Shown in pieces: positions 10,052-19,846 of a stretch of DNA of 64,000 nt (position 1 is its first letter; every line of letters begins with the position of its first letter). Under the pieces are notes generated by a model that saw only the letters and a list, made by a program, of their open reading frames with translations, was not told the DNA's origin and did not search any database. Source of the DNA: Kappaphycus alvarezii (Eukaryota > Rhodophyta > Florideophyceae > Gigartinales > Solieriaceae); NCBI GenBank assembly GCA_002205965.3, contig NADL03000132.1, forward strand, positions 62,001 to 126,000, written 5' to 3'. Both the position numbers and the translations under genes were made by a program.

Positions 10052-10275
10052 GATGACGGGATGGGTGGTCGGTGAACTGGCGCGAATACTTCTACTGTAC
10101 CATGTTTATTCCTCACAACCATTTCTCACGGGTCTTCACTAACTGGTCACATTTCAGCAATTTACCTCACGACTTCATTCCAGAATTCTGCAATTGAATT
10201 ACAGACTGTAATTCTATTGCTGAAATTTGGTAGTTTTATTTCTGAATTCTTTGTGCGAAAGCTCTCTATTAACTT

Positions 10276-10312
10276 GATTGCCACACGCAATCTGCGTGCC
10301 ACTCAAGTCCTG
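10276..10312. repeat. Short hairpin-bearing flank shared with 21596-21634
   Basis: This stretch includes the palindromic CACGCAATCTGCGTG. Its reverse complement is at 21596-21634, and the same 15-mer is at the left end of the fold-back repeat near 1727-1741. It is the host-side flank of Harbinger and the insertion target of non-LTR copy A1. Confidence 0.7.
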
Positions 10313-10378
10313 TGGTGGTAGATCTTCTTTTGTCGTACAATGTCGCACAGAGGCGTGCGGAGGGTATTTATAAATTAA

Positions 10379-12721
10379 CTACGGATGCGGGCGGCGGGTA
10401 GAAACTTGTCGCGCCTGCATTATTTGGAGACTAAATGCAAAACGGGTGACGAAGTCGCGGAGCTCCTGTTGAGGGGAGGAACCGCGACGGGAAGCAGCGA
10501 AGGAAGCAAGGCGGCGGAAAAAAGCCTTACCGTCGTCGCCCAAGGCGCCATAGATATCAATCCAGACGGGGGAGAGGAGGATATCGTTTCGGTTGCAGTA
10601 AGTGCCGTAATGACGATGTTTCTCGCGCTCTGCGAGTGTCGCGGCGGCGCCGGCAGTAACCGTACTTGGCGAAATGTGGCGGCGTGCGGAGGGGTGGGCA
10701 ACAGTAACGTCGACGGCTATATCGGTACTGTGAAGCCCGTATGCAGCGGGTATGTAAATATCCATTCGTAGCACGGGGGACTCCGAATGCCCAGATGAGT
10801 CGGGAACCTGGTGGAGGAGCGGATGTTCGACGAGGGCGACGATCCCAACTTCCTTGCAGTAGCGGGCAAGAACGTTGCGGAGGATGTGGTGACGACGAGT
10901 CATTCCGTCTTCGTATTTGCAGGTCAACGCGTGTTGACCACTTGGATCTAAGACGGGTGCGATGTCGGCCGAGCGGCGGGAGCAGACCGGACAGCGAGTA
11001 GATCCAGGGAATAGCGCGATGCCGAGACGTAGAGCCAGAGCGACTTTCCAGGCGGAAGAGGACATGTACGTACCGCGGTGGGGGTGAGGAAGCGAAGAGA
11101 AAACAGTCGATGCGGAGGATGTGCGCACGGAGAGGAGCCGTGCTCGGTCGTGGGCTGCCGCGGACGAGAACAAGCTATCGGACTTCGATAGCATGAGTTC
11201 AGTTGTGATCGCAGACTGGAGCCTTTCGCCGGGGACCGGCGATGAACAACGCTCGAAAAGAGCCGTAGCTGTAAGCGACGAAGACAGCTGCGGGTGGCGG
11301 GAGGATAAGAGCGAGATGGCAGACCGAGGGATCTCTTCCAAGTGGCGGTCCTGGGAAAGGGTAAGCAGGTCGGAGATAAGTCGAAAAGAATCAATTACAG
11401 ATGCTGCGTATGCAGCCTCGGTAATGTCTGAAGTTTGCAGGAGACCTAGACCGCCCATTGAGAAGGGGAGAGAGGCTTGGAGCCAGGCTCGCTCTGGACA
11501 GGGCAGCTGCAATTGGTGGAACGCTTCCCTCTGCTTCTGATCGAAGCTAGCGGCGAGAACCGCAGATTGAGTGGAGGGAAGCGTACGCAGCAAGTGCATG
11601 ACCTTGGAGGCGTTCGCGCAGAAGCGGTGTAAGTGGAAAGCCAATTGAGCATCATCCAAGTCTCGAAGGGATTGGAAGATGCGGTCAACTTCGTTTTGGC
11701 GGCCTGCGAAAAATTGGGAAACAAAAGCGTCCGAGCCAATCGGGGATCCCAGCACGATAAAACCAGGGGGGGTTGAAAAGGGGCAAGGAAGTGCCAAAGG
11801 GGAGTGGGAAGGGGAGAAGCCGTAAACTTGGGTCTTGGCAAGGTTGAGCTGGAACCCTAGTGGACCTCCTTCAAGCTGGATGAAACGGATGGCAGCAGCG
11901 GCTTGGGATCGAGGAAGAACAATGTTACCGTCATCTGCGTACCAAGCGTTCAGGGCAGGTGAGAACTTCTCCTGTAACGATAGCAAGAGCGGATGGAGAG
12001 CCAGGGCAAAGAGCAAGGGACCGAGGGGATCACCTTGCTGAGTGCCCTCTGAACTACGGACATAGTAGGGTCCGAAAGCAAGCTCTGTAGGAGCATCGTA
12101 ACAAGAGTGTACCCACCGTGCGAGGCCTGGGGCATGTGTCTGTACGGCTTCCAGAATGCGCTGGCGGGAGATGCAATTGAAAGCGTTGCGAGCATCTATC
12201 TGGACCAAGACGTGATCGTGGAACTCGGGTCTCTGGGAAAGACGACGCACAGAATGAATTATTGCATCGATGCCGTTCTTGACGCCTACCCCGACCTGAT
12301 GGGGCAGAAGGTAAGAGCGGATGGCGGGGGTGGCTTTGTGTGCCGCGAGCCTAGAAATTAGGCGCCGGTAGAGAAGCCCAACCGCAATCGGACGGATTCC
12401 CCCGTTTGGCTTCGGCAGCGCAGTAAGACGGCCTCCGCAGAAATACGGGCGGCACGCGGCCGGCAGATCGCTGTTCAAACAGAGGTTGAGGAACTTTGTC
12501 AGGGCATGTAGGCAATCCCTCGCGGGCGTGACCCCACCTGCCGGGCGAAGCAGCATTCGCAGGAACACTGGGGATAGACCATCGGCCCCAGGAGCGGTTG
12601 AAGGATCCAGGCTGTGAATGGCACGGCGGACATCCGAGACCGAGAACTTTAGCGCCGGAGGCAAACCGTGAGGGGGCATGGGAGTGATTGGGATGGGGGG
12701 CGGGGGATGAAGTGAAGCCAA
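10379..12721 (-). CDS. Family A ORF2 reverse transcriptase with C-terminal zinc knuckle and endonuclease-like domain
   Basis: An uninterrupted 780-codon frame. RT motifs in order: STAPGADGLSP (41-51), motif A VQIDARNAFN (Asp176), motif B GTQQGDPLGPLLFAL (226-240), motif C WYADDG (YADD 261-264), motif D LNLAKTQ (Lys296), and a thumb ending LPFSMGGLGLLQ. Then comes a CPVC...H...C knuckle (577-601) followed by RRHH, and a PD-(D/E)xK-like region with RMDIYI (652-657) and VDVTVAHP (670-677). The enzyme would nick the target and copy element RNA onto it (target-primed reverse transcription). The frame opens at TTG, because the natural ORF2 start lies upstream across a frameshift. All RT catalytic residues are present, so this part could be recent or even active. 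Confidence 0.9.
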   Translation of the reverse strand: MASLHPPPPIPITPMPPHGLPPALKFSVSDVRRAIHSLDPSTAPGADGLSPVFLRMLLRPAGGVTPARDCLHALTKFLNLCLNSDLPAACRPYFCGGRLTALPKPNGGIRPIAVGLLYRRLISRLAAHKATPAIRSYLLPHQVGVGVKNGIDAIIHSVRRLSQRPEFHDHVLVQIDARNAFNCISRQRILEAVQTHAPGLARWVHSCYDAPTELAFGPYYVRSSEGTQQGDPLGPLLFALALHPLLLSLQEKFSPALNAWYADDGNIVLPRSQAAAAIRFIQLEGGPLGFQLNLAKTQVYGFSPSHSPLALPCPFSTPPGFIVLGSPIGSDAFVSQFFAGRQNEVDRIFQSLRDLDDAQLAFHLHRFCANASKVMHLLRTLPSTQSAVLAASFDQKQREAFHQLQLPCPERAWLQASLPFSMGGLGLLQTSDITEAAYAASVIDSFRLISDLLTLSQDRHLEEIPRSAISLLSSRHPQLSSSLTATALFERCSSPVPGERLQSAITTELMLSKSDSLFSSAAAHDRARLLSVRTSSASTVFSSLPHPHRGTYMSSSAWKVALALRLGIALFPGSTRCPVCSRRSADIAPVLDPSGQHALTCKYEDGMTRRHHILRNVLARYCKEVGIVALVEHPLLHQVPDSSGHSESPVLRMDIYIPAAYGLHSTDIAVDVTVAHPSARRHISPSTVTAGAAATLAEREKHRHYGTYCNRNDILLSPVWIDIYGALGDDGKAFFRRLASFAASRRGSSPQQELRDFVTRFAFSLQIMQARQVSTRRPHP

Positions 12722-13242
12722 GGATTGAAAGGTAGCTTCGCTGGGGGAGATGGGGGATCGACTTGGAGAAGGGCTGCTGTGGCCCGGGAAGGGCTACCCC
12801 GGGAGAGGAAGCGACGGCATCTGCGAAGGGCCGTGTCAGGGCGGGCGAGGGTGGGAGGGGATGGAATCGGAGAGGGGGTGGCGGAGATGAACAACGAGGA
12901 GGCCTCATCGAAGAGGTCATCATAGAGGCGGCTAGAGGCCATGCGGATGCGGTCGACAAGGCTGGAGCAATTTTCCCTGCGGCGGCGGCCAAGAGCGCGG
13001 GGGCGGTTGTGTCGGAAAACCAACTTCGGGATGGCAAGAAGTTCCAGAAGGGCTCGAGTCCTGTGCTCTGGCGATGGAGCAGATATAACGCGGTACAAGG
13101 CAGCAAAGTATAAGTCGTAAGCCGCGGCTTGGACCGGGCGAGGAATGAAGGTGAGAACAGGGAAGGGGGCGGAGAGGAGGGAGCGGAAGGTGAGGGGTGA
13201 CTGGGATGGTCCTGAAACTAGATTCACAGCTGGGAGATTCAT
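12649..13242 (-). pseudogene. Family A ORF2, N-terminal part
   Basis: ORF2 begins at an ATG (13242-13240) that overlaps the ORF1 stop as ATGA. The first 170 residues include FRSLLSAPFPVLTFIP, RALLELLAIPKLVFRHN and RRCRRFLSRGSPSRATAALL, which recur in copy A2 and, more distantly, family B (AVGKLVLRKN). No APE-type endonuclease motif is seen. Around 12710-12740 the frame must shift by one base to reach the RT frame: the reading ...VDPPSPPAK in this frame corresponds to SPSEATF in the RT frame. The frame break lies in a C-rich run, so a slippage or sequencing indel is plausible. Confidence 0.7.
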
Positions 13243-14690
13243 GCGTTAGGATCCATGTCGGCATCGGGGGCAGGAATGTGTTCGAGGAGACCATAGGGGT
13301 TGGTGTCTGCTGGTGTAGTAGGGAGCGGAGGGATGGGCGATTGGGCATTCGGGGCGCCGACTGTAATCCAGCCATCCGTTTGAGGCGGAACAGGGGCAGT
13401 CTGGGTACGGCGGCGTTTGAATCCACCTGCCGCTGCTGGTGGGGGAGGCAGAGGGACTGCTCCAGGGAAACCAGGGAGGTCCGAAGTTTGGCAAGTATTT
13501 TCGTATCGATATCCCGGAGAGCGGTGGCGAAGGATCGAGCCGGAGACCATTTGCAATTGTCGTCTTCCAAGCGAGAGATTTCAGAACGCAGACCTTGCCA
13601 TACTGCAACGAGGTCATCAGCCGAGAGATCATTCTCTAGATCCATTATGCCGGAGAAGGTAAGCTTTGGTGCGTCGAAGTTGTCAGAATGCTGCGCTAGG
13701 GTGCGGTAAGAGTCGTATGCAGCGTTGACCGTAGATAAGTCGCGCTCCGCCGCACAGATATAGAAGTGGTTCGGATCTGCGGATTGGATAATGGAGCAGG
13801 AACCAGGGAATCCCCCGGCAGAGATGGCGGCGCGAAACTGGGATGGGTTGTGGATCTGGAAGGTCGACGGAACAGAAACGCGAACGAAACGCTTCTGATT
13901 ACCTCCGAAAAGGCCGCGGGTGGCATTGCGAACAGTGCCTGCAAACTTACGGGCTAGGCGGGCGTCGTCGAGATCGCGATGCTCAGTCAAGCCTTGACGA
14001 CCGAGGGCGGAAGCCGCCGAATAGGGTGGGTCCGCACCGGGGCTGGGGCCGCCGGAGCTTTGACTGCTCGCAGATACGGGGCCGGTGCTGTGGCCGCAGG
14101 ATCCTCTTCAGGCGAGTTGGCGTCGGAAGCGGAAGGAGAACGGGGTGCGGAAACGTCAACGCCGACAAGCGCGTTAAGAATGTTCAGGACAGACCTAAAC
14201 TGCGGGTTGTTCTGGAAAGACGGCTTAAGCGCGTTGAACGTAGAGGTTTGCAGGGCGGATGCGAGGAAATGATCGGTTGATGCGGGGTCAGCAAGGTTCA
14301 CAGCTCCGTCAAGCAGTGAGGCGGATTTAACCAAGAAATCCAGCGCAGCATGTGATAGAGCAACGACGGGGTTGCTGAGGGTGCAGCGGACGGTTTGTTT
14401 TCGGCGCCATATAGTGTGGTATGACGAGGGCTGGCCTAAGGACCGATGAAGAAAGGGACCGAAGGGGCGGGACTGCACGTGCAGGCGCGAGATCACTCGG
14501 GTAGTCGGGAGATCACAGACACGAAATAGTGTTACCCGCGGGAGTAAATACTTGAAAAACAAAAAGAGAAAGCAACAAAACAAGAAGGATGAACGCGTTT
14601 CGCGAGAAGGAACCCGCGAGCGCTGGTGCGAGACGCACGCGGTGGCGGTCCGTACGGCGGATACGAGAAGAGGGAAGGGGGATAGAGGCG
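13239..14690 (-). pseudogene. Family A ORF1 (nucleic-acid-binding/chaperone candidate), frameshifted
   Basis: The coding trace starts near 14690 and moves through three frames: 13987-14690, 13560-13990 and 13239-13556. Landmarks shared with ORF1 of family B are AxLLDGAVNLADPAST, a SVLNILNALVG helix, a Pro/Ala-rich linker ending in PAPYLRA, GLTEHRDLDDARLARKF, RNATRGLFGG, and SDNFDAPKL. The last part is Pro-rich and ends ...ADMDPNA-stop. In family B the GLTHH segment is in one frame with the upstream part, so the change near 13990 is a mutation in this copy. No ATG is visible at the expected start. ORF1 proteins of non-LTR elements package the RNA; this one shows no zinc knuckle or RRM that I can recognise. 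Confidence 0.6.
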
Positions 14691-14956
14691 ACAGAGTTGT
14701 GCAACAATATCGAAGAGCTTCGGAACTCAAAGGTCCGATGTACCATGTATTTTTTTCATTTAATTACCGAGGTACAGTACCGAAATACGGATTCCGAAAA
14801 TGAAGTCTTTGGGCATTTCCTAATTTAGGGTTGGGATTCCCGGCGTCGGTTACCGCCAAAAATAATTAAAGTATTCATTTTCCGCAGTGCGCCCACAGAG
14901 TCCAAACCACAGAGTACTCTAGATTCTCCAGCCACTGTTTGATATAAATTGACAAC

Positions 14957-16275
14957 CAACCGGAGTCGTCCTAATTCTCCAGGGGTAAGCGCTTGCTACC
15001 CTTTCGATCTCGCCGGCCCAACCCTTTTCCAACCGTCTCGGATCTACCGCTCCCCTATCCCTTACAGCACTGCTCCATACGCCCAACAGCGAATCCACAC
15101 GCACGTAGTTTGGCGCAGAGGTGACCATAGCGGAGAGATTTCGCGCGCTCAGATGCAGCAAAAGAAGTGAGAGGCGTGTGGATCCGCTGTTGGGCGTATG
15201 GAGCGGAGTGGGGGCTGATGACAGTGACGTCGTGGCCCTGCGGGATGGGAGAGAACTGGACATCATCGATGTAGATGTCGAGGCGGCGGCGGGAGTTGGA
15301 GGGTCGGGGCAAGTCTTGCGGGAAGGTCCATTCCCTGACAGGGAGAATCCCAATTGATAAGCGTGATACCCTGAAATGAGGCGGTCGCGAAAACAGTTGT
15401 GGCGCCGAATGGAGCCGTCTGCGCAGGGAGAGAAGAGGCGTGGTGTCCGAAGGAATCCAGGGTGGGGACAGTGCGGAAGTGGGTGGCAGCGCAATAAGAG
15501 CAGGGTTGTGTGCCAGAGAAGATGGGGACACCAAGACGGAGGCAAACTATGGTTCGCCAGACTTCAGGAGCGGCCCGGGTACCGAGATGGCTCTGTGGGA
15601 GGTGTGAAAGGGACGGAGGCGTGGGAAGAAGCGGCGGAAGCTAGGCGGCGGAGTAGCCGGGAGCGTTCGGGGGAGGAAAGGTCGACGGAAGAGAGAAGTT
15701 TGGCTCGAAGCGCCTTTGAGATCTCAGCAGTAGCGGTTGTCTGGAAGTCAGACAGGCCGGGGGAAGGAGAGGTGCGGAGGCCAGCAAGGATGGCGGGGGG
15801 AGAAACTGTCGGGGAGGCTGTATTTGGCCCGGATAGAGGCGAGAGGCGTTGAGATCAAGGGCGAGACGTCGAAGCTATCACGGAGGAGGATGCGAAGAAG
15901 TGAGTAGGAGGAGAGAACAGAGCCAGCGTAGATGCCTCTGCGATGGTTTCGGCTAGGGGCAGTCCGAGCCCTCCCATACGGAGTGGAAGCTGGGCGGTGA
16001 GCCAGGCACTGTCTGGGAGACGACGGTGCATGTCTTCGAACACCCTTCACATTCCAGAGTCAAAGGTTTGAGCTCCGGAAAGAGTGAGATGCGGCGGGGG
16101 CAGCGAAGAATATAGATCAGGCGGCAGGAACTGGCACTGTGTCTCAGTATTTGGTAGCCCAGTTGAGAAACATTCAATCTGGAGATGCGCGACCAAACCT
16201 CGGAAATGGCATGTACGCGGGAGGCAAGAAAAGACTGGCAGCTTTGAGGGGTGCCGATTGGGGATCCGAGGACTG
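14957..16275 (-). pseudogene. Family B ORF2, thumb, zinc and endonuclease-like part (left arm)
   Basis: Fragments in the minus frames: SVTVLGSPIGTP, FDSGM, FEDMHRRLPDSAWLTAQLP, RMGGLGLPLAETIAEAS (thumb), then a CSYCAATHF...FGHHA knuckle, LDIYIDDVQFSPIPQGHD and VTVISPHSAPYAQQR, corresponding to RMDIYI and VDVTVAHP of family A. After AKSLRYGHLCAKLR the family sequence stops at a 30-bp inverted repeat. Homologous fragments occur inverted at 19.85-21.25 kb. Confidence 0.75.
15073..15203. repeat. 30-bp inverted repeat around a 71-bp segment of the endonuclease-like domain (left arm)
   Basis: Arm 15073-15102 (starts CTCCATACGCCCAACAGCG) and arm 15174-15203 are inverted copies with one mismatch. 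The 71-bp loop carries the SERAKSLRYGHLCA coding part. The same structure is at 21135-21264. The arm sequence is also found once at 19452-19481, at the exact start of a family B 3' fragment. Confidence 0.85.
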
Positions 16276-17981
16276 TCACGGAATTGTGAGAACGTATCGT
16301 GCAGGGTATGGCACACCGAAGGGACGCGGGGAGGGGATCCGGGCCAGGACGCCATAGCGTTGTTTTCGCCATGTTGATAGAGTACCGATTGGCTTTCCAC
16401 GGTCTGAGATGAAGTGGAGAACCTCAGAACAAAGGTTGACAGGGGCGATGACGGTACCGTCGTCGGCGAACCAAGCGTTTAAGCGTACAGCTGGAAAGCG
16501 TGATAAGAGCTGGGTCACCATTGAATGGATGCCAAAGGCGACCAGGATGCTTCCTAGCGGTTCTCCCTGCTGGGTGCCTGTGCGACTGTGCAAGATGTGT
16601 GAACCGAACGTGAGGGTGGAATCACCCCCGTACAAGTAGTGCACAAACCGGGCGAGGTCGGGATATGGTTGGCCGCCTCGAGCAGAATGTTGTCACGCTC
16701 GATGTTGTTGAACACGTTTGACGCGTCAATTCGAAGGCTGCAGCAGCCGTCATGTCCAATGCGGCCTGCTTGATGGCTGGCCTGAAGGTAGCATTTTAGG
16801 GAGCGTAGTTCCTTCCCATTACTTGGTGGTGTCGTACCCTTTTTGAGTCGATTGTGGTCGTCTGGAAAGCCATGGGATAGGTCGTATATAACTTCCAAGA
16901 GTAAAACACCTTAACCTCCCAAGAAAATTTTGAAGGAGAGCGGAGCTGGCGTTGTCAGGGCGGGTGGAGAGAACCCATGTCGCGTGAATGATGGCGTCTG
17001 TTCCGTGGCGGACTCCGACGGCTAGCTGGTGAGGAAGGAAATAAGAGACGACGGTGGGTTGTGTCGACAAGCGCCGAACGACGAGGCGGCAGATGAAGCG
17101 TTGGAAAACCGTGCCCATGGCGATGGGGCGGAGACTGTCGCCGCGGGCATTTGGGATTCCGATTAGGGTAGCCCCGGCGAAGAGATGACGGAGCTCAGTT
17201 GGGAGTCGGCCGTCCAAGGCAGAGTTCACAAAGATTATGAGCTGAGACAGGGCGGAGCGATCTGCGGTATCACCGCCTGGTTCTTGGGAAAGGGAGTTGA
17301 AGACGGATGGGCGGAGGCCGTCAGGGCCCAGAGAGCTGTGGTGTGGTAGGAAGGCGAGCTGACGGCGAACCTCGGCCTCCGTAAAGACAAAGGCGGGGGC
17401 AGCAAGTGGCGCGAAATTGGGGTAACCGGGACACTTGGAGAGGGATGCAGGGAAGCCAGGAGGGATTTGTTATGGAGAGTAGCCGGTGCCGGTGAGGTGG
17501 TAGCAGAGGGCGGCGACAGCCTTAGTGAGGGCCCCTGCTGGATAAAGCGGCGGCAGCAGGTGGTGGAAGAGGGGTGGGAATAGGAGGTGGATGAAAATGG
17601 GGAACCGAAGGCGTCAAGTGATCTGAGTAGAGTGTTTGCCAGCGTCCTTCCAGGGCCATGGAGATGCGGGATCGGAGAAGCCGGTGGACGGAGGCTTGGA
17701 TGCGATTACGGGGTTCCCGCTGGCCGTTTTTCCGAAGGACCAGCTTACCAACTGCGAAGAGACGGGTGAGGATTCCACGCGGTATGCAGGGGAGTATGCG
17801 TGGTTGTGAGCATGCAGAAGGCAATAAAAGAGATTGCGGAAAATCGGAACGCAGAGAATTGGGTAAGTGGGAGATGGACGGGGATCGGAAGTTGAAAGAT
17901 GGAGAGGAGGGAGGGACAAGATTCGGAGTGGTAACTGGCGGTCGGCCGGTATGAAGGTTCCACACGAGGCCTACTGGTCAT
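16276..17981 (-). pseudogene. Family B ORF2, N-terminal and RT palm part
   Basis: ORF2 starts with an ATG at 17981-17979 that overlaps the ORF1 stop (17971-17973) by 11 bases. Pieces in order: MTSRPRVEPSYRP..., AVGKLVLRKN (17.6-17.7 kb), GATLIGIPNARGDSLRPIAMGTVFQRFICR and YFLPHQLAVGVRHGTDAIIH (16.9-17.2 kb), a motif-A-like DASNVFNNIERDN (16.7 kb), GTQQGEPLGSILVAFGIH (motif B), and NAWFADDGTVIAP (motif C, FADD). These occupy three frames with insertions near 16.8-16.95 kb. The RT catalytic box is preserved but the gene is broken. Confidence 0.8.
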
Positions 17982-19187
17982 CGTCCATAGACTCTGGAAT
18001 CGGAACCTGTTCAAGAACGGGGTATCCGGCGCCCACGGGCGGGGCAACAGGGGGGGTGGGGCAAAGGTACGGTAGAAGCATCTGGAGAGGAAGCCCCAGC
18101 CCGCGTCACTAGTGTAACCCATCTGCATCAATCGGAGTGGGGGGACACGTCAGAGCTTAGTCGAGGCGACCAGGGATGGGGAGAGAGAAAGGGGGGGATG
18201 AGAAGTGGCAAAGGCGGCTTCTTGACAAAGAGTATTGTAACCCACCGATTCCATTTCGCGGAGAGCGTGAGCGAAGGCAGGTGCGGGGTACCACTTCAGA
18301 AGGAAATTCTAGGCGAGCGATTTCGGAGCGAAGGCCAGGGAAAACGGAGAGAAGTTGGGAGGGGGAAGGTCTGTAGGGAGGTCGAGGATTGCGGAGAAAA
18401 TCCAGGGTAGGAGGATCGAAGTTGTCAGAGGTCTTTGCCAGGGCGCGAAATGCGGAGTAGGCTGGATCTAAGGAGAGCCGGTCACGTTCGGCGGCGCATA
18501 CAAGGAAGACGTTCGGAGAAGAAGAGCGCAGGATGGAGAAAGAGCCAGGGAAACCGCCACTAGATATCGCCCGGCGGAAGGCGGAGGGGTCGTGGACAGG
18601 GGCGTCAGGCGGGGCAGTGACGAAAACAACGCGTTTTTCGTTTGCCCCCGAACAGGCCGCGGGTGGCGTGGCAGACTCTGCCCGCGAATTTTTGCCGAGA
18701 GGCGCTTGTCGGAGAGGTCAGCGTGGTGGGTGAGGCCGTGGCGGCCGTGGAAGGGAAGGCGTTGAAGCGGTTTCGCAGCGGGTGCTGGGGTGGTGGCGGC
18801 ACGGAGGTACGGGGCAGGAGACGGAGCGGTCGGAGGGGGTAGGGCAGAGGCGGGCGTCGAGGGCTGCGGAGAGCCTGCAGGTGTTTTTGGCTGAGCGGAG
18901 GCGGATGGAGAGGCCTGCGCGAACGCTGGCGGAGAAGAAACCTGCGGAGAGCCGACAAGGGTGTTCAGGATGGCTAGAATTGAGAGGAAATTGGGGTTTA
19001 TGGACGGGGATCGAGCATTGGCAACGGGAGAGTCGGAGACGCAAGATAGAAAGGAGGCCGTAGCGGTGGGATCGGTGAGGTCGATGAGGCCGTCGAAGAT
19101 GGAGGCGCAACGCGCGAGGTAATCCATATAAGCATAGGTTAGTGAGACGATGGTCTCCGATTGCGCAGCACGGGAGCTGGAGGTCAT
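17971..19187 (-). pseudogene. Family B ORF1
   Basis: Starts at ATG 19187-19185 (MTSSSRAAQSE). The first 170 residues carry IFDGLIDLTDPTATASF and FLSILAILNTLVGSP, then a Pro/Ala-rich linker to APYLRAA and GLTHHADLSDKRLSAK. The frame changes near 18695 (KFAGRVCHATRGLFGGK) and again near 18630 (the CAAERDRLSLDPAYSAFRAL part). It ends PESMDDDQ-stop at 17971-17973. This order is the same as in family A ORF1, so the two families descend from one ancestor. Role inferred as RNA binding. Confidence 0.65.
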
Positions 19188-19451
19188 GTGCAAGGAAGGA
19201 GGGTAGGTTCGGGAGATCGAAAAAAAAGGGTTCTCAGCCAATGGGAAGCAACACAGGATATAAAAAGGGACTGGGAAACTTTGGAAGGGAGGAGGAGAAG
19301 TTGAGATGTGACCAGCCGCGGCGCGCGCCGCAGCGTAGCCGCAGCAAGGTGGCAGGAGATGCGGGGGCGCGGGGCGAAGGGGGAGAAGACGGGAGGAAGC
19401 GGTACGAAAGGTGGGAGAGAAGAGCTTGAGCAAGAACACTAGAAACCGTAG

Positions 19452-19846
19452 CTGCATACGCCCAACAGCGGATCCACACGCCCCTCGCTGCCCTAACTGC
19501 ATCTGAGCGCGCGAAATCTCTCCGCTATGGCCACCTCTGCGCGGAACTACGTATCCGACTTCTACCCGATGGCTTTCGATATATACGGGTTTGCCGGTCC
19601 CGGTGCCGAACGAGGTCTGTCCAGAATTGCTAAGTACAGTACATCGCTCGACAGAAAGGCAGTAGCCCTGCCTTTGAGCGCGATCGCTTGTTCACGATTA
19701 TCAGTTCGCTCATACAGCAACGAGCTTCTGTCGCGATCAACCGACGACAACTCAACCGCTCCTGGCTCGGATAGATTTTTTCCCTTTTGGGGGCCGCTAG
19801 CCCCCCCTTTCCTTCTCGATGAAGTCTTCTTCTTCTTTCTTTGCCA
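19452..19846 (+). mobile_element. Family B 3'-end fragment 1
   Basis: Begins at the 30-bp CATACGCCCAACAGCG motif. It then reads the last part of family B ORF2: ASERAKSLRYGHLCAELR, then FYPMAFDIYGFAGPGAERGLSRIA and the C-terminal helices. It ends with a GGGGGCCGCTAGC-type 3' UTR and a (TTC)n tail. The 5' end abuts the 5' region of copy B1 in the opposite orientation; the 3' tail abuts the right arm of the inverted duplication. One of three plus-strand copies of this terminus. Confidence 0.8.

Larger units (their letters stand above)
7601..10275. mobile_element. PIF/Harbinger DNA transposon (element H1)
   Basis: A transposon of about 2.7 kb with the two genes expected of PIF/Harbinger elements: a DDE transposase (plus strand) and a Myb/SANT-like DNA-binding partner (minus strand), arranged tail to tail. 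The ends match as short imperfect inverted repeats. The left end begins GAGCTTACGCA and is followed by AGAATTCTGAAA. The right end, read inward on the minus strand, begins GAGCTTTCGCA and is followed by AGAATTCAGAAA. The flanking TTA/ATA trinucleotides fit the 3-bp target preference of this superfamily but are not identical. A second copy of the right end is at 21642-21915. Confidence 0.8.
10313..14740 (-). mobile_element. Non-LTR retrotransposon, family A, copy A1 (near full length)
   Basis: Minus-strand element of about 4.43 kb with ORF1 (about 14.69-13.24 kb) and ORF2 (13242-10379). Its ends are defined by an empty site: bases 10300-10312 and 14741-14760, when joined, match the continuous sequence at 21575-21606 in reverse complement. 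Only G or TG is shared at the junctions, so there is little or no target-site duplication. The 3' end, in element orientation, is GATCTACCACCA without a poly-A tail; a second copy (40.56-43.06 kb) ends GATCCACCACCA. Confidence 0.88.
14741..16487 (-). repeat. Left arm of large inverted duplication (family B 3' half plus flank)
   Basis: Reverse complement of 19847-21595 over about 1.75 kb with only scattered mismatches and small indels. From the outer end it holds about 200 bp of non-coding flank, then the family B endonuclease-like domain, zinc region, RT thumb and the FADD box. The arm continues on the other side of copy A1 into 9998-10312, which matches 21596-21915. Confidence 0.9.
14957..19187 (-). 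mobile_element. Non-LTR retrotransposon, family B, copy B1 (minus strand)
   Basis: Reading from 19187 downward: ORF1 (19187-17971), ORF2 starting at 17981, RT pieces at 17.2-16.3 kb, thumb and zinc region at 16.3-15.4 kb, and endonuclease-like domain to about 15.1 kb. Beyond that the true family B 3' end, seen at 19.5, 21.9 and 22.9 kb, is missing. It is replaced by an inverted repeat and foreign sequence. The 3' half of this copy is the left arm of the inverted duplication. Confidence 0.8.

Noticed and set aside
10385..14280. Plus-strand open frames of 80-170 codons opposite copy A1
   Set aside because: They are antisense shadows of the GC-rich ORF1 and ORF2; the same shadows occur opposite copy A2.
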